From contig NZ_JAWHTD010000019.1 in NCBI RefSeq assembly GCF_032586235.1, positions 1 to 64,000 on the forward strand: 64,000 nt of DNA, in the 5' to 3' direction. Position 1 is the first letter of the stretch; every line of letters starts with the position of its first letter. The stretch is from Aestuariicoccus sp032586235. GTDB lineage: Bacteria; Pseudomonadota; Alphaproteobacteria; Rhodobacterales; Rhodobacteraceae. Below the pieces are notes generated by a model that did no database searches, had not been told where the DNA came from, and saw only the letters and a list, made by a program, of their open reading frames with translations. Below, piece after piece: positions 15,771 through 25,056 of the stretch. The position numbers and the translations under genes are program-made.

Positions 15771-17441
15771 ATGGACTATTTTGACGTCGACGTTTACTCG
15801 CGCAAGGTCACAACCAATTCGGATCATGCGCAACTGTGGTTCAACCGCGGACTTGTGTGGACATATTCCTACAACCACGAACAGGCCATCGAGTGCTTTA
15901 AGAGGGCGCTGGAGCATGATCCGGACTGCGCGATGGCGCATTGGGGCGTCGCCTATGCCGTCGGCCCGAACTACAATTTCGAATGGTGGATGATGGACCC
16001 GGACACCAAGTCGAATGCCCTGGCAACGGCCTTTGATGCGACGCAGGCGGCGCTTGCCTTGGTCGACAAGGTCACACCACCCGAACGCGCGCTGATCGAG
16101 GCCTTGCCTGCCCGCTATCCGCAGCGCGACCCGATCGAGGAGCAAGGCCCCTGGAACGACGACTTCGCGGGCGCGATGAAAAAGGCCTACGACGCCCATC
16201 CGGACGATATCGAGGTTGCCACCGTTTATGTCGAGTCGATCCTGAACCAGACGCCTTGGAAAATGTGGGACATCTGGAAAAACACCGTCGCCGAGGGGGC
16301 CGGAACGGTCGAGGCGCAGAGGGTGCTGGAGACGTTCGTGGACACTCCGGAGGGACGCGCCCATCCCGGCATTCTGCACCTCTACGTTCACCTGATGGAA
16401 ATGTCGCCGACACCTGAAAAGGCGTTGATGGCGGGCGATTGCCTGCGCGAACTGGTGCCCGACGCCGGCCACCTGATCCATATGCCCACACATATCGACA
16501 TCCAGTGCGCCGAATACCGTGACGCCCTCTACTGGAACCAGAAAGGAATCGAGGCCGATCTCAGGATCGCCGAGCGGCAGGGACGGATGAATTTCTACAC
16601 GGCCTACCGTGTCCACAATTATCACTTTGCCATTTATGGCGCGATGTTCCTCGGCCAGTACGAACCGGCGATGGCCGCGGCCGAAGAGATGATCCGTGAA
16701 ATTCCCGTGGAACTACTGAAGCTGGAGAGCCCGCCGATGGCGGATTTCCTCGAGAGTTATCTTTCCATGAAGACCCACGTTCAGATCCGTTTCGGCAGGT
16801 GGCGTGACATCATTTCCGAACCGCTGCCCGAGGATCGGCAGCTTTACTGCCACACGACCGCCTCGCAGCATTATGCCAAGGCGGTGGCGCATGCCGCTTT
16901 GGGGGATGTGGCGAACTCCGAAGCCGAACGGGCCAAATTCATGGCGGCGCGCGCCAAGGTGCCCGATAGCCGCTATCTGCACAACAACCCCTGCATCGAC
17001 CTCCTTGCCGTGGCCGAGCAGATGCTGGACGGCGAGCTTGAATACCGCAAAGGGAACTTCGATACGGCCTTTGCGCATCTGCGCAAGGCGATCGAGCTGG
17101 AGGACAATCTGGCCTACGACGAACCGTGGGGCTGGATCCAGCCTGTGCGCCACGCGCTGGGCGCCCTGATGCTTGAGCAAGGACGGGTCGAGGAAGCCGA
17201 GCAGGCCTACCGCGAAGACCTGGGCCTTGCCGGAAACCTGCCGCGCGCCTGCATTCATCCCGACAATATCTGGAGCCTCAAAGGTCTGGACGAATGTCTG
17301 CGCCGCCGCGGCGCCGGAGACACGGCGGAAGCCAAGTTGATCCGCCAACGTCTGGAACTGTCGGCCGCCAGGTCCGACCTGCCGGTCGGCGCCTCCTGCC
17401 ACTGCGCCCAGGCGGCGATGAAGGCGGTGGCTGCGGAATAG
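15771..17441 (+). CDS. Tetratricopeptide-repeat protein with conserved His and Cys motifs
   Basis: Soluble TPR protein of 556 residues with no signal peptide. The first repeat (about residues 20-60) reads AQLWFNRGLVWTYSYNHEQA and runs into CFKRALEHDPDCAMAHWG. Further repeats lie around residues 425-500. A His-rich centre, HPGILHLYVHLMEMS with a following HLIHMPTHIDIQ, and the C-terminal CHC sequence suggest a bound metal. I recognise this as a widespread uncharacterised TPR family, not a named enzyme. It starts its own unit after a 215-bp gap and precedes the cytochrome c by 335 bp. Its relation to the aromatic genes is unproven. Confidence 0.75.
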   Translation: MDYFDVDVYSRKVTTNSDHAQLWFNRGLVWTYSYNHEQAIECFKRALEHDPDCAMAHWGVAYAVGPNYNFEWWMMDPDTKSNALATAFDATQAALALVDKVTPPERALIEALPARYPQRDPIEEQGPWNDDFAGAMKKAYDAHPDDIEVATVYVESILNQTPWKMWDIWKNTVAEGAGTVEAQRVLETFVDTPEGRAHPGILHLYVHLMEMSPTPEKALMAGDCLRELVPDAGHLIHMPTHIDIQCAEYRDALYWNQKGIEADLRIAERQGRMNFYTAYRVHNYHFAIYGAMFLGQYEPAMAAAEEMIREIPVELLKLESPPMADFLESYLSMKTHVQIRFGRWRDIISEPLPEDRQLYCHTTASQHYAKAVAHAALGDVANSEAERAKFMAARAKVPDSRYLHNNPCIDLLAVAEQMLDGELEYRKGNFDTAFAHLRKAIELEDNLAYDEPWGWIQPVRHALGALMLEQGRVEEAEQAYREDLGLAGNLPRACIHPDNIWSLKGLDECLRRRGAGDTAEAKLIRQRLELSAARSDLPVGASCHCAQAAMKAVAAE

Positions 17442-17776
17442 ATTGGCTGGCGGGTTGATCCTTCCATCGGGATGGACGGAATCGCCATGGGCCCGGCTCG
17501 TCACGGTGGTGCCGCGCCGGGCATTCAGCGTCGAACCGGTGAAACGCCGGCAAATGCGCAGCGCCGCGCCTGAACGAGGGCCATGACCAGAGCGCGGACC
17601 TTGCGCGCGTTCGCCGTCGAAAAGAACGCGCATCCGACGAAGGCGTTTCACGATATCGAAGGCCACCCCGAACGGCGGCGTGGCCAGGACAGCCAAGGTG
17701 GGCTTGAGCAAGATCAATGCCCTCATTGCAAGTTCGAGATAGCGTTACAGGCGTACAGACAGAGGAGGACGGTTCA
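17442..17776. other. Non-coding gap between the TPR and cytochrome c genes
   Basis: These 335 bases carry no frame with recognisable similarity on either strand. Short open frames on both strands look like non-functional shadows or eroded sequence. A GAGGAGG ribosome site for the cytochrome gene lies at its right end. Confidence 0.5.
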
Positions 17777-18088
17777 ATGAAATGGATTCCACTCTTTACT
17801 GTGGCCGCCTTTTACGGGGGCTTGGCTTGGGCACAACAAGAAGGCGATCCCGAGGCAGGCAAGTTGCTGGCCGATCAATATTGTTCTCGCTGCCATGACA
17901 TCGGCGAGAGCGGCGCGTTCAAGCAATCCCCACCGAGCTTTGCAGCCATCGCGGTTTACTGGGGCGAAGACCAGATATGGAATCGAATAATGTTCCCAGT
18001 GCATACTTCCATGCCGGCGATGTGGGATTTCTTGACCCCAGAGAGCGTCGCTCACGTGACGGCCTACATCATGTCGCTCGAGAAGTAG
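17777..18088 (+). CDS. Small periplasmic cytochrome c
   Basis: Secreted monoheme c-type cytochrome of 103 residues. The signal peptide is MKWIPLFTVAAFYGGLAWAQ, heme attachment is CSRCH at residues 36-40, and a Met-containing HTSMPAMW stretch gives the probable distal ligand. The start at ATG 17777 is set by GAGGAGG 9 nt upstream; the frame is open further upstream without a signal sequence. It could accept electrons from a periplasmic dehydrogenase, but no such gene is adjacent. Base composition is a little lower in GC than its neighbours. Confidence 0.82.
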   Translation: MKWIPLFTVAAFYGGLAWAQQEGDPEAGKLLADQYCSRCHDIGESGAFKQSPPSFAAIAVYWGEDQIWNRIMFPVHTSMPAMWDFLTPESVAHVTAYIMSLEK

Positions 18089-18312
18089 GTTCGAACGAGG
18101 TGGTGGGCTGACGTTGGGCCACCTCGCAGATAAATTCGATCGCCCCCGCAAAAGCCCGGAGCAATGGGCGTGCATGGTATCTAATTTCAATCCTGCCGCG
18201 TAAACGTGCGCCTGGAGCGGCACTGAAACGCGACAGTTCCAGGTGAACTTTCCATGCATCCCTTTTGCCTGAATGCGGTGATCGGTGCAGGCACCGCGCC
18301 AAGCCTCGAAAT

Positions 18313-19212
18313 CTAGGATTTTGTCGCCGTGTTCCCACTGACATCCAGCAGCTCTTCCTGAAATTTCCTGACCGATGGCGACAGGTCTGCGTTCAGCGGT
18401 ACAATGAGATGATAGGCGAAAGACGTGGCGAACGTCGTGTCGAACGGGTTCACCAGCGCGCCACTTTCGATTTCCGGCCGCACCGCCCAAGACGCAAAAA
18501 GCGACACCCCCAGCCCGTTGATGGTCGAGCTGAGCTGAAAGTGCCGGTCTTCCAGCATCATCTGGGACGGGGTCGCGGGCAGCAGCACATCATTGTCGGT
18601 AAACCACTCTTCCCACATCCTGGTGTCATCCACGTGAAGCAGGGTGCATTCGGCCAGGTCCGATGGTTTCCGGATCGGATGCGCCTTCAGATATTCGGGG
18701 CTGCACACGACGACGAGCCGTTCAGTCCAAAGCTTGGTCACCTCGAACTTGCTCCAATTGCCGCGGCCCCATTGGACGCCGATATCGGCAAAACGCTCGG
18801 GGTTGGGCATATGCGCGAAATTATTGTTGTGGTTCTTGATCACAAGCTGCACGCCGGGATTGGCTTCGAGCAGGCCACCAAGCCGCGGCGACAGCCATCG
18901 GCTCGCAAACATCGGCAGCAAGGCGATCTCGATGGTTCCAGCCCGGCTGGTCGCCTGATCGATGCCCGTTCGGATCGCCTCGAGCCCGCGCATCACATGC
19001 CCCGCCAGGATAGAGCCCGACTCGGTCAGCTCGAGCCCGGAAGCGTTTCGGCGAAACAGGACGGTGTCCAGGTCGGCCTCCAATTTTTGGATATGATAAC
19101 TGATCGTACTTTGGCTGGTGTTCAAAAGCTGCGCCGCGCGCGTCACGTTCAAGACATCCGCAACGGTGCTAAACACCTGAACAGATTTGATATTCCTGAT
19201 CTCAGTTGGCAT
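18313..19212 (-). CDS. LysR-family transcriptional regulator
   Basis: LysR regulator of 299 residues. The helix-turn-helix is at residues 20-45 (NVTRAAQLLNTSQSTISYHI), followed by a GcvA-like effector domain. It is divergent from the livG gene with 141 bp between the starts. An imperfect TTAG...CTAA dyad at 19261-19278 is a possible binding site. By position it should control the transporter and acyl-CoA operon at 19354-27608. The inducer is unknown. Confidence 0.85.
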   Translation of the reverse strand: MPTEIRNIKSVQVFSTVADVLNVTRAAQLLNTSQSTISYHIQKLEADLDTVLFRRNASGLELTESGSILAGHVMRGLEAIRTGIDQATSRAGTIEIALLPMFASRWLSPRLGGLLEANPGVQLVIKNHNNNFAHMPNPERFADIGVQWGRGNWSKFEVTKLWTERLVVVCSPEYLKAHPIRKPSDLAECTLLHVDDTRMWEEWFTDNDVLLPATPSQMMLEDRHFQLSSTINGLGVSLFASWAVRPEIESGALVNPFDTTFATSFAYHLIVPLNADLSPSVRKFQEELLDVSGNTATKS

Positions 19213-19353
19213 TTGATGGCACCCGGACTCACAATTCCTCTGAGTGTGGTCATCGAAATTTTAGATAGCAAGCGCTAATCATTCTATTTTCGCCACCATC
19301 GAATTGCAGGCTAGGCTCGTCGCAACTGCTGGAAAAGCAGATGGGAGGACATT

Positions 19354-20121
19354 GTGACCACTGCCGTTTTGCAGCTGGAGAAGCTCTGTAAGTCGTTTGG
19401 CGGCGTGCATGCCGTGCGCGACTTGTCGTTTTCCGTCGGGCACGGTGAAATCCTGGGGCTGATCGGCCCGAACGGATCCGGCAAATCCACCACGGTCAAT
19501 GCGCTGGCCGGTGTGTTTCCGGTCACCTCGGGCGAAATCCTGCTGGCAGGCGGTCACATCCAGACGCTGCCGGAATACGAACGGGTCTCTATGGGGTTGG
19601 CGCGCACCTTTCAGACCGCCAGCACCTTTGCCGAATTCAGCGTGCGCGATCAGGTCAGGCTTGGTTGCAATGTCACGTTGAAATCGCATCCGTTGTCGTC
19701 CGTCTTCGGCATCGGGCGCCATCCCGGCGAGAACGAGGTCATCGACCGGCGGATCGATGACATTTTGGACCTGACGGGCCTGGCCGGGGTCGGTGACGAA
19801 AAGGTGGCGACGATAACCGCGGCCGAGCAACGCTTTCTTATGATCGCAACCGCATTGGCGTCGAACCCCAAGGTCATCCTTTTGGACGAACCGGCGGCGG
19901 GGTTGGTCAGCCACGAACGCAAGGCTTTGGCCGATGTCATCCGGGGGATCCGTGACACCGGCGTGTCGGTTCTGGTGATCGAACATCACATGGCCCTCAT
20001 CATGGAGGTGTGCGATCGCATCGTGGTGCTGAATTTCGGGTCCAAGATCGCCGAAGGCACACCGGATGAAATCCGCAGCGACCAGGCGGTGATCGATGCC
20101 TATCTCGGGGAGGCAGTGTGA
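19354..20121 (+). CDS. livG: ABC transporter ATP-binding protein, LivG type
   Basis: ATPase of the branched-chain-amino-acid (HAAT) importer family, 255 residues. Walker A GPNGSGKST is at 38-46 and Walker B VILLDEPAAGL at 174-184. The signature motif, normally LSGGQ or LSYGEQR, is ITAAEQR (154-160), so the two conserved glycines are lost; this is unusual. The start is GTG 19354 after GGGAGGA. Its stop overlaps the livF start. It should pair with LivF at 20121, which has a normal LSGGEQ signature, making a heterodimer with unequal ATP sites. Confidence 0.87.
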   Translation: MTTAVLQLEKLCKSFGGVHAVRDLSFSVGHGEILGLIGPNGSGKSTTVNALAGVFPVTSGEILLAGGHIQTLPEYERVSMGLARTFQTASTFAEFSVRDQVRLGCNVTLKSHPLSSVFGIGRHPGENEVIDRRIDDILDLTGLAGVGDEKVATITAAEQRFLMIATALASNPKVILLDEPAAGLVSHERKALADVIRGIRDTGVSVLVIEHHMALIMEVCDRIVVLNFGSKIAEGTPDEIRSDQAVIDAYLGEAV

Positions 20122-20822
20122 TGCTCACGGTGTCGGACCTGCGTGTCAGTTATGGCCCGATCGAGGTGATCCACGGGATCAGCCTTGAAGTGAACGAAGG
20201 CGAATGTGTCGCGCTTATCGGCGCGAACGGTGCGGGCAAATCTTCAACGCTAAAGGCGATTTGCGGACTGGTTCCGGCGCAGTCGGGCTCTATCACCTTC
20301 GAAGATCAGGACATCACCAACCGCAGCGGCCACTCGATCGTGCGCGCAGGCATCACGATGTGCCCCGAGGGCCGCCAGGTCTTTCCCCAGATGAGCACGG
20401 TTCAGAACATGCGCATGGGGGCCTATGCGCGCAGCGACGGCGCACAGGCCAGCGACCTCGAAGAAATGATGAACATGTTCCCGATCCTGCGCGAACGGGC
20501 AAACCAGGCGGCTGGAACGCTTTCGGGCGGGGAACAGGAAATGCTGGCGATTGCGCGGGCCCTGATGGCGCGGCCAAAGCTGTGCATTTTCGACGAACCG
20601 TCACTGGGTCTTGCGCCCAAGATCGTGGCGGAAGTGGGCGAAACCATCGAGCGGATCAAGAAGATGGGAAAGACCATCCTGCTGGTCGAACAGAATTCGC
20701 TTATGGCGCTGCGCCTTGCCGACCGGGCGTATCTGTTCGAGGCGGGTGAGATCGTCCTCACCGGCACGGGCGAAGAGCTTCAATCACATCCAGAAGTGGT
20801 CAAGGCCTATCTGGGCCACTGA
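20121..20822 (+). CDS. livF: ABC transporter ATP-binding protein, LivF type
   Basis: ATPase of about 233 residues. Walker A GANGAGKSS lies near residue 37, the signature LSGGEQEMLAIARALM near 137, and Walker B LCIFDEPSLGLAP near 158. These follow LivF closely. ATG 20121 shares bases with the livG stop, and a GTG one codon earlier is possible. It works with LivG, the two permeases LivH and LivM, and the binding protein LivJ in this operon. Confidence 0.9.
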   Translation: MLTVSDLRVSYGPIEVIHGISLEVNEGECVALIGANGAGKSSTLKAICGLVPAQSGSITFEDQDITNRSGHSIVRAGITMCPEGRQVFPQMSTVQNMRMGAYARSDGAQASDLEEMMNMFPILRERANQAAGTLSGGEQEMLAIARALMARPKLCIFDEPSLGLAPKIVAEVGETIERIKKMGKTILLVEQNSLMALRLADRAYLFEAGEIVLTGTGEELQSHPEVVKAYLGH

Positions 20823-20854
20823 CCCGGGCACGTAACGAAAAGGGAGGAACTACC

Positions 20855-22054
20855 ATGAAACTGAGGACACTGACGGCCGCCTTGGCGCTGGCCGGAACAG
20901 CGGCGCCCGCCGCCGAAATTACCCTGGACATCGGCGTAAGCGACGCGCTCACCGGCGGCGCGGCGGTGTATGGCCTGCCGCAGGCCAACGCAGTGCAAAT
21001 GGCCGCCGACGAGATCAACGCAGCCGGCGGCATCAAGGTCGGCGACGACACTTATATGCTCAACGTCATCGCCTACGACGACAAGGCCAACCCGACCGAG
21101 GCCTCGAACTCGGTGCGCAAGCTTTTGGATCGTGACGGTGTGAAATACATCCTTGGCTTCTGCTGCTCGGGGGCCACAGGCGCCGTTGCGTCCTTCATCG
21201 AAAACGAGGACGCGGTGATGCTGGTGGGCAACGCCGCCGAACGCTCGATCACCACACGCGAAATTCCCAACCTGACGCGGACGCGCCCGCCGGCGGACTA
21301 CACCGGGGCCGCGGCCGGAACCTTTGTCGCCGACAAGGGCCATAAGCGTGTGGCGGTTCTGGGTGCCCTCGATGTGGGCTTCTATGCCAGCTATGTCGAC
21401 GCGTTCGAGAAAGAGCTCAATGCCGCGGGCGGCGAAATCATCTCGCGCGAAGCCTTTGGCCTCAAGGACCGCGACATGAGCCCGCAGCTCACAAAGATCC
21501 GCGAACAAGATCCCGACGCCATTCTTGTGGTGGGGTACGTCGAACCGGCAGCGTTCATCTATCGCCAATCGGTGGAGCTGGGCATCGATGTGCCGCGCTA
21601 CGGGTTCACCTCCGGCAGCGAAGAGCAGTTTCTGCGGGTGGCGACATCGGAACAGATGGAAGGCGTCTGGGACCTGCGCCCGACCGAGCTGACGTTGCTC
21701 TCGGCCAGCGACAACGGCATCGCCTATCACAAGAACTACACCGAGAAATTCGGCATCGCGCCGTCGCCCAGCTCGCCCTACGCCTATGACCAGACCTATG
21801 CCCTGAAGGATGCGATCGAGGCGGCGGGAACGGTCGACGATGCCGAGGCTGTCGCCGCCGCGCTGCGCGAACTGGCCGTTCCGGATGAGGTGGTCATGCA
21901 GTACCTTCCGGTCGATGGAAAAATGTTCGATGTCAACGGTCAGGCCTATACCTCGAACGGGGCCTTCCAGTGGCAGGACGGCAATTGGGTATTCGTGCAG
22001 GATCTGCCCTCGGATGCCGCCGCCTATTCGGCTTTCCTGAGCACAATCGACTGA
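20855..22054 (+). CDS. livJ: ABC transporter substrate-binding protein, LivJ/LivK family
   Basis: Periplasmic binding protein type 1 of 399 residues with a short signal peptide ending near APAAA. It carries the family pattern LDIGVSDALTGGAAVYGLPQ, a conserved ADEINAAGGI stretch, and a later DPDAILVVGYVEPAAFIYRQ. The ligand may be an aromatic or aliphatic carboxylate rather than an amino acid, because CoA-ester genes follow in the operon. A strong hairpin lies directly downstream (22065-22088). Confidence 0.86.
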   Translation: MKLRTLTAALALAGTAAPAAEITLDIGVSDALTGGAAVYGLPQANAVQMAADEINAAGGIKVGDDTYMLNVIAYDDKANPTEASNSVRKLLDRDGVKYILGFCCSGATGAVASFIENEDAVMLVGNAAERSITTREIPNLTRTRPPADYTGAAAGTFVADKGHKRVAVLGALDVGFYASYVDAFEKELNAAGGEIISREAFGLKDRDMSPQLTKIREQDPDAILVVGYVEPAAFIYRQSVELGIDVPRYGFTSGSEEQFLRVATSEQMEGVWDLRPTELTLLSASDNGIAYHKNYTEKFGIAPSPSSPYAYDQTYALKDAIEAAGTVDDAEAVAAALRELAVPDEVVMQYLPVDGKMFDVNGQAYTSNGAFQWQDGNWVFVQDLPSDAAAYSAFLSTID

Positions 22055-22064
22055 CGAAACCCCT

Positions 22065-22088
22065 GCGGCGCGGAATGTTCCGCGCCGC
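22065..22088 (+). terminator. Perfect hairpin between livJ and livH
   Basis: GCGGCGCGGAA and TTCCGCGCCGC form an 11-bp stem with a minimal loop, starting 11 nt after the livJ stop, and CCTTTC follows. It probably causes partial termination or 3-prime protection, so that more binding protein is made than permease. Confidence 0.7.
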
Positions 22089-22106
22089 CCTTTCGGGACG
22101 GCGGAC

Positions 22107-22964
22107 ATGATCGAGATCTTTCAGCAAATCATCAACGGGATGGCGATCGGCGGGGTCTATGTGCTGATTGCACTGGGGCTGACCACGGTGTTCGGCATCC
22201 TTGGGATCGCGCATTTCGCCCATGGCTCGATCTCCATGTTTGGCGGGTACCTGACGTTTTTCTTTGTCGTGATGTGGGGGCTGCCACTCTTGGCGGCTAT
22301 TCTCATATCGCTTGTCGTGGGATTGTTGCTGGGTGTTCTGATCGAACTGTTGGCCTATCGCCCGGTCCGAAACGCGAGCCATATCAACGCCTTCATCGTT
22401 GCGCTTGGCCTGACGATGATGGTCGAGGGCCTGAACCTTGAGTTCTTTGGCCACGAGCAGGTGGTGATCCCGACAAACCTGTCTCATGTCTACAATATCG
22501 GGGGCGTCACCATCCCGGAACTGCGGCTTTATGTGATCGTCGGGGCGGCGATCCTGATCCTGGCCATGACGATGTTTGTCGAGAAGACCAAGACCGGCCA
22601 GGCGATACGCGCCGTGGCGGAAAACCGGGATGCGGCGATCTTGATGGGGGTGAATGTCAACACGATCCCGTTGGTGGTGTTCTCGATCTCGACTGCGCTT
22701 GGCGTCTGTGCCGGCGTGATGGTCGGCGCGCTTTTCGCCATCGCGCCCGGCATCGGCGAAGGATTGGTGGTCAAGGGCTTTGCCGTTCTGGTGCTTGGCG
22801 GGCTGGGGTCGATCCCCGGTGCCGTCATCGGTGGACTTGTGCTGGGCATCACAGAGGCGCTGGCGGCGGGCTTTGTATCCTCTGCCTACAAGGACGTGAT
22901 CGCCTTTGTGATCATGATCCTGGTTCTGCTGGTGCGCCCGCAGGGATTGATGGGGAAGGCATGA
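22107..22964 (+). CDS. livH: ABC transporter permease, LivH type
   Basis: Membrane protein of 285 residues with about eight hydrophobic segments. It has the LivH hallmarks GVYVLIALGLTTVFGILGIAHFAHG at the N-terminus and VLGGLGSIPGAVIGGLVLGI near residue 230. It forms the membrane channel with LivM. Its stop overlaps the start of livM, as in a translationally coupled pair. Confidence 0.9.
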   Translation: MIEIFQQIINGMAIGGVYVLIALGLTTVFGILGIAHFAHGSISMFGGYLTFFFVVMWGLPLLAAILISLVVGLLLGVLIELLAYRPVRNASHINAFIVALGLTMMVEGLNLEFFGHEQVVIPTNLSHVYNIGGVTIPELRLYVIVGAAILILAMTMFVEKTKTGQAIRAVAENRDAAILMGVNVNTIPLVVFSISTALGVCAGVMVGALFAIAPGIGEGLVVKGFAVLVLGGLGSIPGAVIGGLVLGITEALAAGFVSSAYKDVIAFVIMILVLLVRPQGLMGKA

Positions 22965-23920
22965 TGCAGCTCACTGGAAAACACATCCTCTGGCTGGCGG
23001 CGCTTGTCGGCTTCGTGCTGCTGCCGCAACTGATTTCCGTGAAGTATTACCTGCACCTGTCTATCCTCGCGCTGGTCTGGGTGATCGCGGCGCAGGGGCA
23101 GAACCTGGTTCAGGGTTACACGGGCTATGTCTCGATCGTGCAGGCCGGTTTCATGGGGATCGGCGCCTATTCCACGGCCTTGATGGGCCTGCACTACGAT
23201 CTGCCGGTCTGGCTGACCATCTTGCTGGCCCCCGTGGTCACGGCCGTGTTCGCGGTGGCGACCGGCTATCCCAGCCTGCGGGTCAAGGGGCACTACTTCG
23301 CCATCGTCACGCTGGCCTTCAACCTGGTGATTTTCATCGTGCTGATGAACTGGCACGATCTGACCCAGGGCGAGGCTGGGATCACGGGCATTCCGAAACC
23401 GGGCGGCAAGGACGGTTTGCTCAACTGGCGCGACCGCGAGACCTATTACTACTTCGTGCTGATCGTCGCGGCGCTGATGACCGGGCTTGCCGCGCTGATC
23501 GTCAAAAGCCGCATCGGGCAAATCCTGATCGCCATTCGGCAGAACGAGGATCTGGTCGGCGCGGTCGGTATCCCCGCCTGGAAATACAAGCTTTTCGCCT
23601 TTGTGACTTCGGCGATGTATGCCGGCCTGGCCGGGGCGATCTATGCCCATTACCAAAGCTTCATCAATCCCGAGATCTTTGGCGTCGCGCAATCGCTGGA
23701 CGCAATCCTGGCCGTCATAATCGGCGGATCCGGCACCATCGCCGGGCCGGTGATCGGAGCCTTCTTCGTGGTCTTCCTGCCGGAATACCTGCGCTTTGCC
23801 GACAGCTTTCGGCTGATCCTGTACGGGCTTGTGCTGGTTCTGGCGACGATCTTCATGCCACGCGGAATCGTGGGGGTCACGGGGGATCTGTGGGCGCGGG
23901 TGCGGAACCGGCGGTCATGA
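22961..23920 (+). CDS. livM: ABC transporter permease, LivM type
   Basis: Membrane protein of 319 residues. The LivM pattern is clear: NLVQGYTGYVSIVQAGFMGIGAY near residue 50, GYPSLRVKGHYFAIVTLAF near 105, and IIGGSGTIAGPVIGAFF near 250. It starts within the livH stop (ATGATG at 22961). Its own stop overlaps the ATG of the acyl-CoA dehydrogenase gene (ATGA at 23917), so the catabolic genes are translationally coupled to the transporter. Confidence 0.9.
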   Translation: MMQLTGKHILWLAALVGFVLLPQLISVKYYLHLSILALVWVIAAQGQNLVQGYTGYVSIVQAGFMGIGAYSTALMGLHYDLPVWLTILLAPVVTAVFAVATGYPSLRVKGHYFAIVTLAFNLVIFIVLMNWHDLTQGEAGITGIPKPGGKDGLLNWRDRETYYYFVLIVAALMTGLAALIVKSRIGQILIAIRQNEDLVGAVGIPAWKYKLFAFVTSAMYAGLAGAIYAHYQSFINPEIFGVAQSLDAILAVIIGGSGTIAGPVIGAFFVVFLPEYLRFADSFRLILYGLVLVLATIFMPRGIVGVTGDLWARVRNRRS

Positions 23921-25053
23921 CGGATGCCGACGACTTTCTGGACCGGGTCGATGCCTTTGCCCGGGGACCCGTGGCGCGCGCGGCGCCGGGATGGTCAATG
24001 GGCCAAACGCCCGATCCCGGCCTGATCCGTGACGCCGCGGCCATCGGATTGACCGGCATCACCACGCCGACGGCTTTTGGCGGAAAGGGGCAAGGCTTTG
24101 CCACGCTCGCCGAGGCGTGCGAGACGCTGGCGGCGGTCGAATTCGGGTTCGCCATGTCCTTGGTCAACACGCAGAACGTCGGGTTACGCCTTTGCCTGTC
24201 CGCATCCGATGCAGTGCGCGACATGTACCTTCCTAGGCTGCTGTCGGGTGAAATCAGCGCCTGCACGGCCTTGACAGAGCCGGGCGTGGGCACGGATTTC
24301 GCGGCCGTCACCACCCGCGCGACCGAGGCGGACGGCACCTGGCGCATCCGTGGCGAAAAGACCTGGATCATCAACGGCCGTCACGCCGGGCTGGCCATGG
24401 TCTTTGCACAATGCGGAGCAGACCGAGACGCGACCGGGATCGGGGGGTTTCTTGTCGATCTCAATCAACCGGGTGTCCGCCGCTACCCCATCGACTCGGG
24501 CTTTGCGCAAACGTCGATGGGCACAGGCGGGTTTGTTCTAGAAGACGCGGTGGCGGCGGGTCTGCTCTTGCCGCCGGGCGGGGCGTTCAAATCCATCCTG
24601 ACCGAAATCAATGCCGCGCGGTGCTATGTGGCCGCCATGTGTAACGGTTTGCTGGGGGAGGCTATTGCACAAGCTGCAGCGTATGGCGCGCAGCGCGAGA
24701 GCTTTGGCAAACCGCTCGACCAACACGCGGCGTGGCGCCAGCCTTTGGGCGCGGCCGCAACCGACCTTGCTGCCTCGCGCGCCCTGACGGGCCGCGCCGT
24801 GTCGCAGATCGCGACCGGGCAGGATGCGCAACTGTCCGCGGCCAAGGCCAAGATCGCCGCCACCGAAACCGCACAACGCCACATCCCGCAGATGCTGCAC
24901 GCCATGGGCGCAGCCGGCCTGCGGCCCGAATATTGTTTCACCCGTCACCTTGCAGCCGCCCATATCGCCGGGTTCACCGACGGCGCCACGGGTATCCTGC
25001 GTGATCGCGTCGCGCGATTGACAGGTACCGACGTCTCACCCTCCAGGAGGTAA
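23917..25053 (+). CDS. Acyl-CoA dehydrogenase
   Basis: Acyl-CoA dehydrogenase of about 378 residues, the standard length. The flavin motif CTALTEPGVGTDFAAV is near residue 115, and KTWIINGRHAGLAMVFAQ follows. The C-terminal QRESFGKPLDQHAAWRQPLG stretch is typical of family members acting on branched or aromatic acyl-CoA. The usual terminal catalytic Glu in a YEG motif is not evident; the corresponding region reads HIAGFTDGATGILRDR, so the base may be Asp or differ. It is coupled to livM and precedes the MDR gene by 3 nt. Its substrate is presumably the CoA ester of the imported carboxylate. Confidence 0.85.
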   Translation: MTDADDFLDRVDAFARGPVARAAPGWSMGQTPDPGLIRDAAAIGLTGITTPTAFGGKGQGFATLAEACETLAAVEFGFAMSLVNTQNVGLRLCLSASDAVRDMYLPRLLSGEISACTALTEPGVGTDFAAVTTRATEADGTWRIRGEKTWIINGRHAGLAMVFAQCGADRDATGIGGFLVDLNQPGVRRYPIDSGFAQTSMGTGGFVLEDAVAAGLLLPPGGAFKSILTEINAARCYVAAMCNGLLGEAIAQAAAYGAQRESFGKPLDQHAAWRQPLGAAATDLAASRALTGRAVSQIATGQDAQLSAAKAKIAATETAQRHIPQMLHAMGAAGLRPEYCFTRHLAAAHIAGFTDGATGILRDRVARLTGTDVSPSRR

Positions 25054-25056
25054 TCC

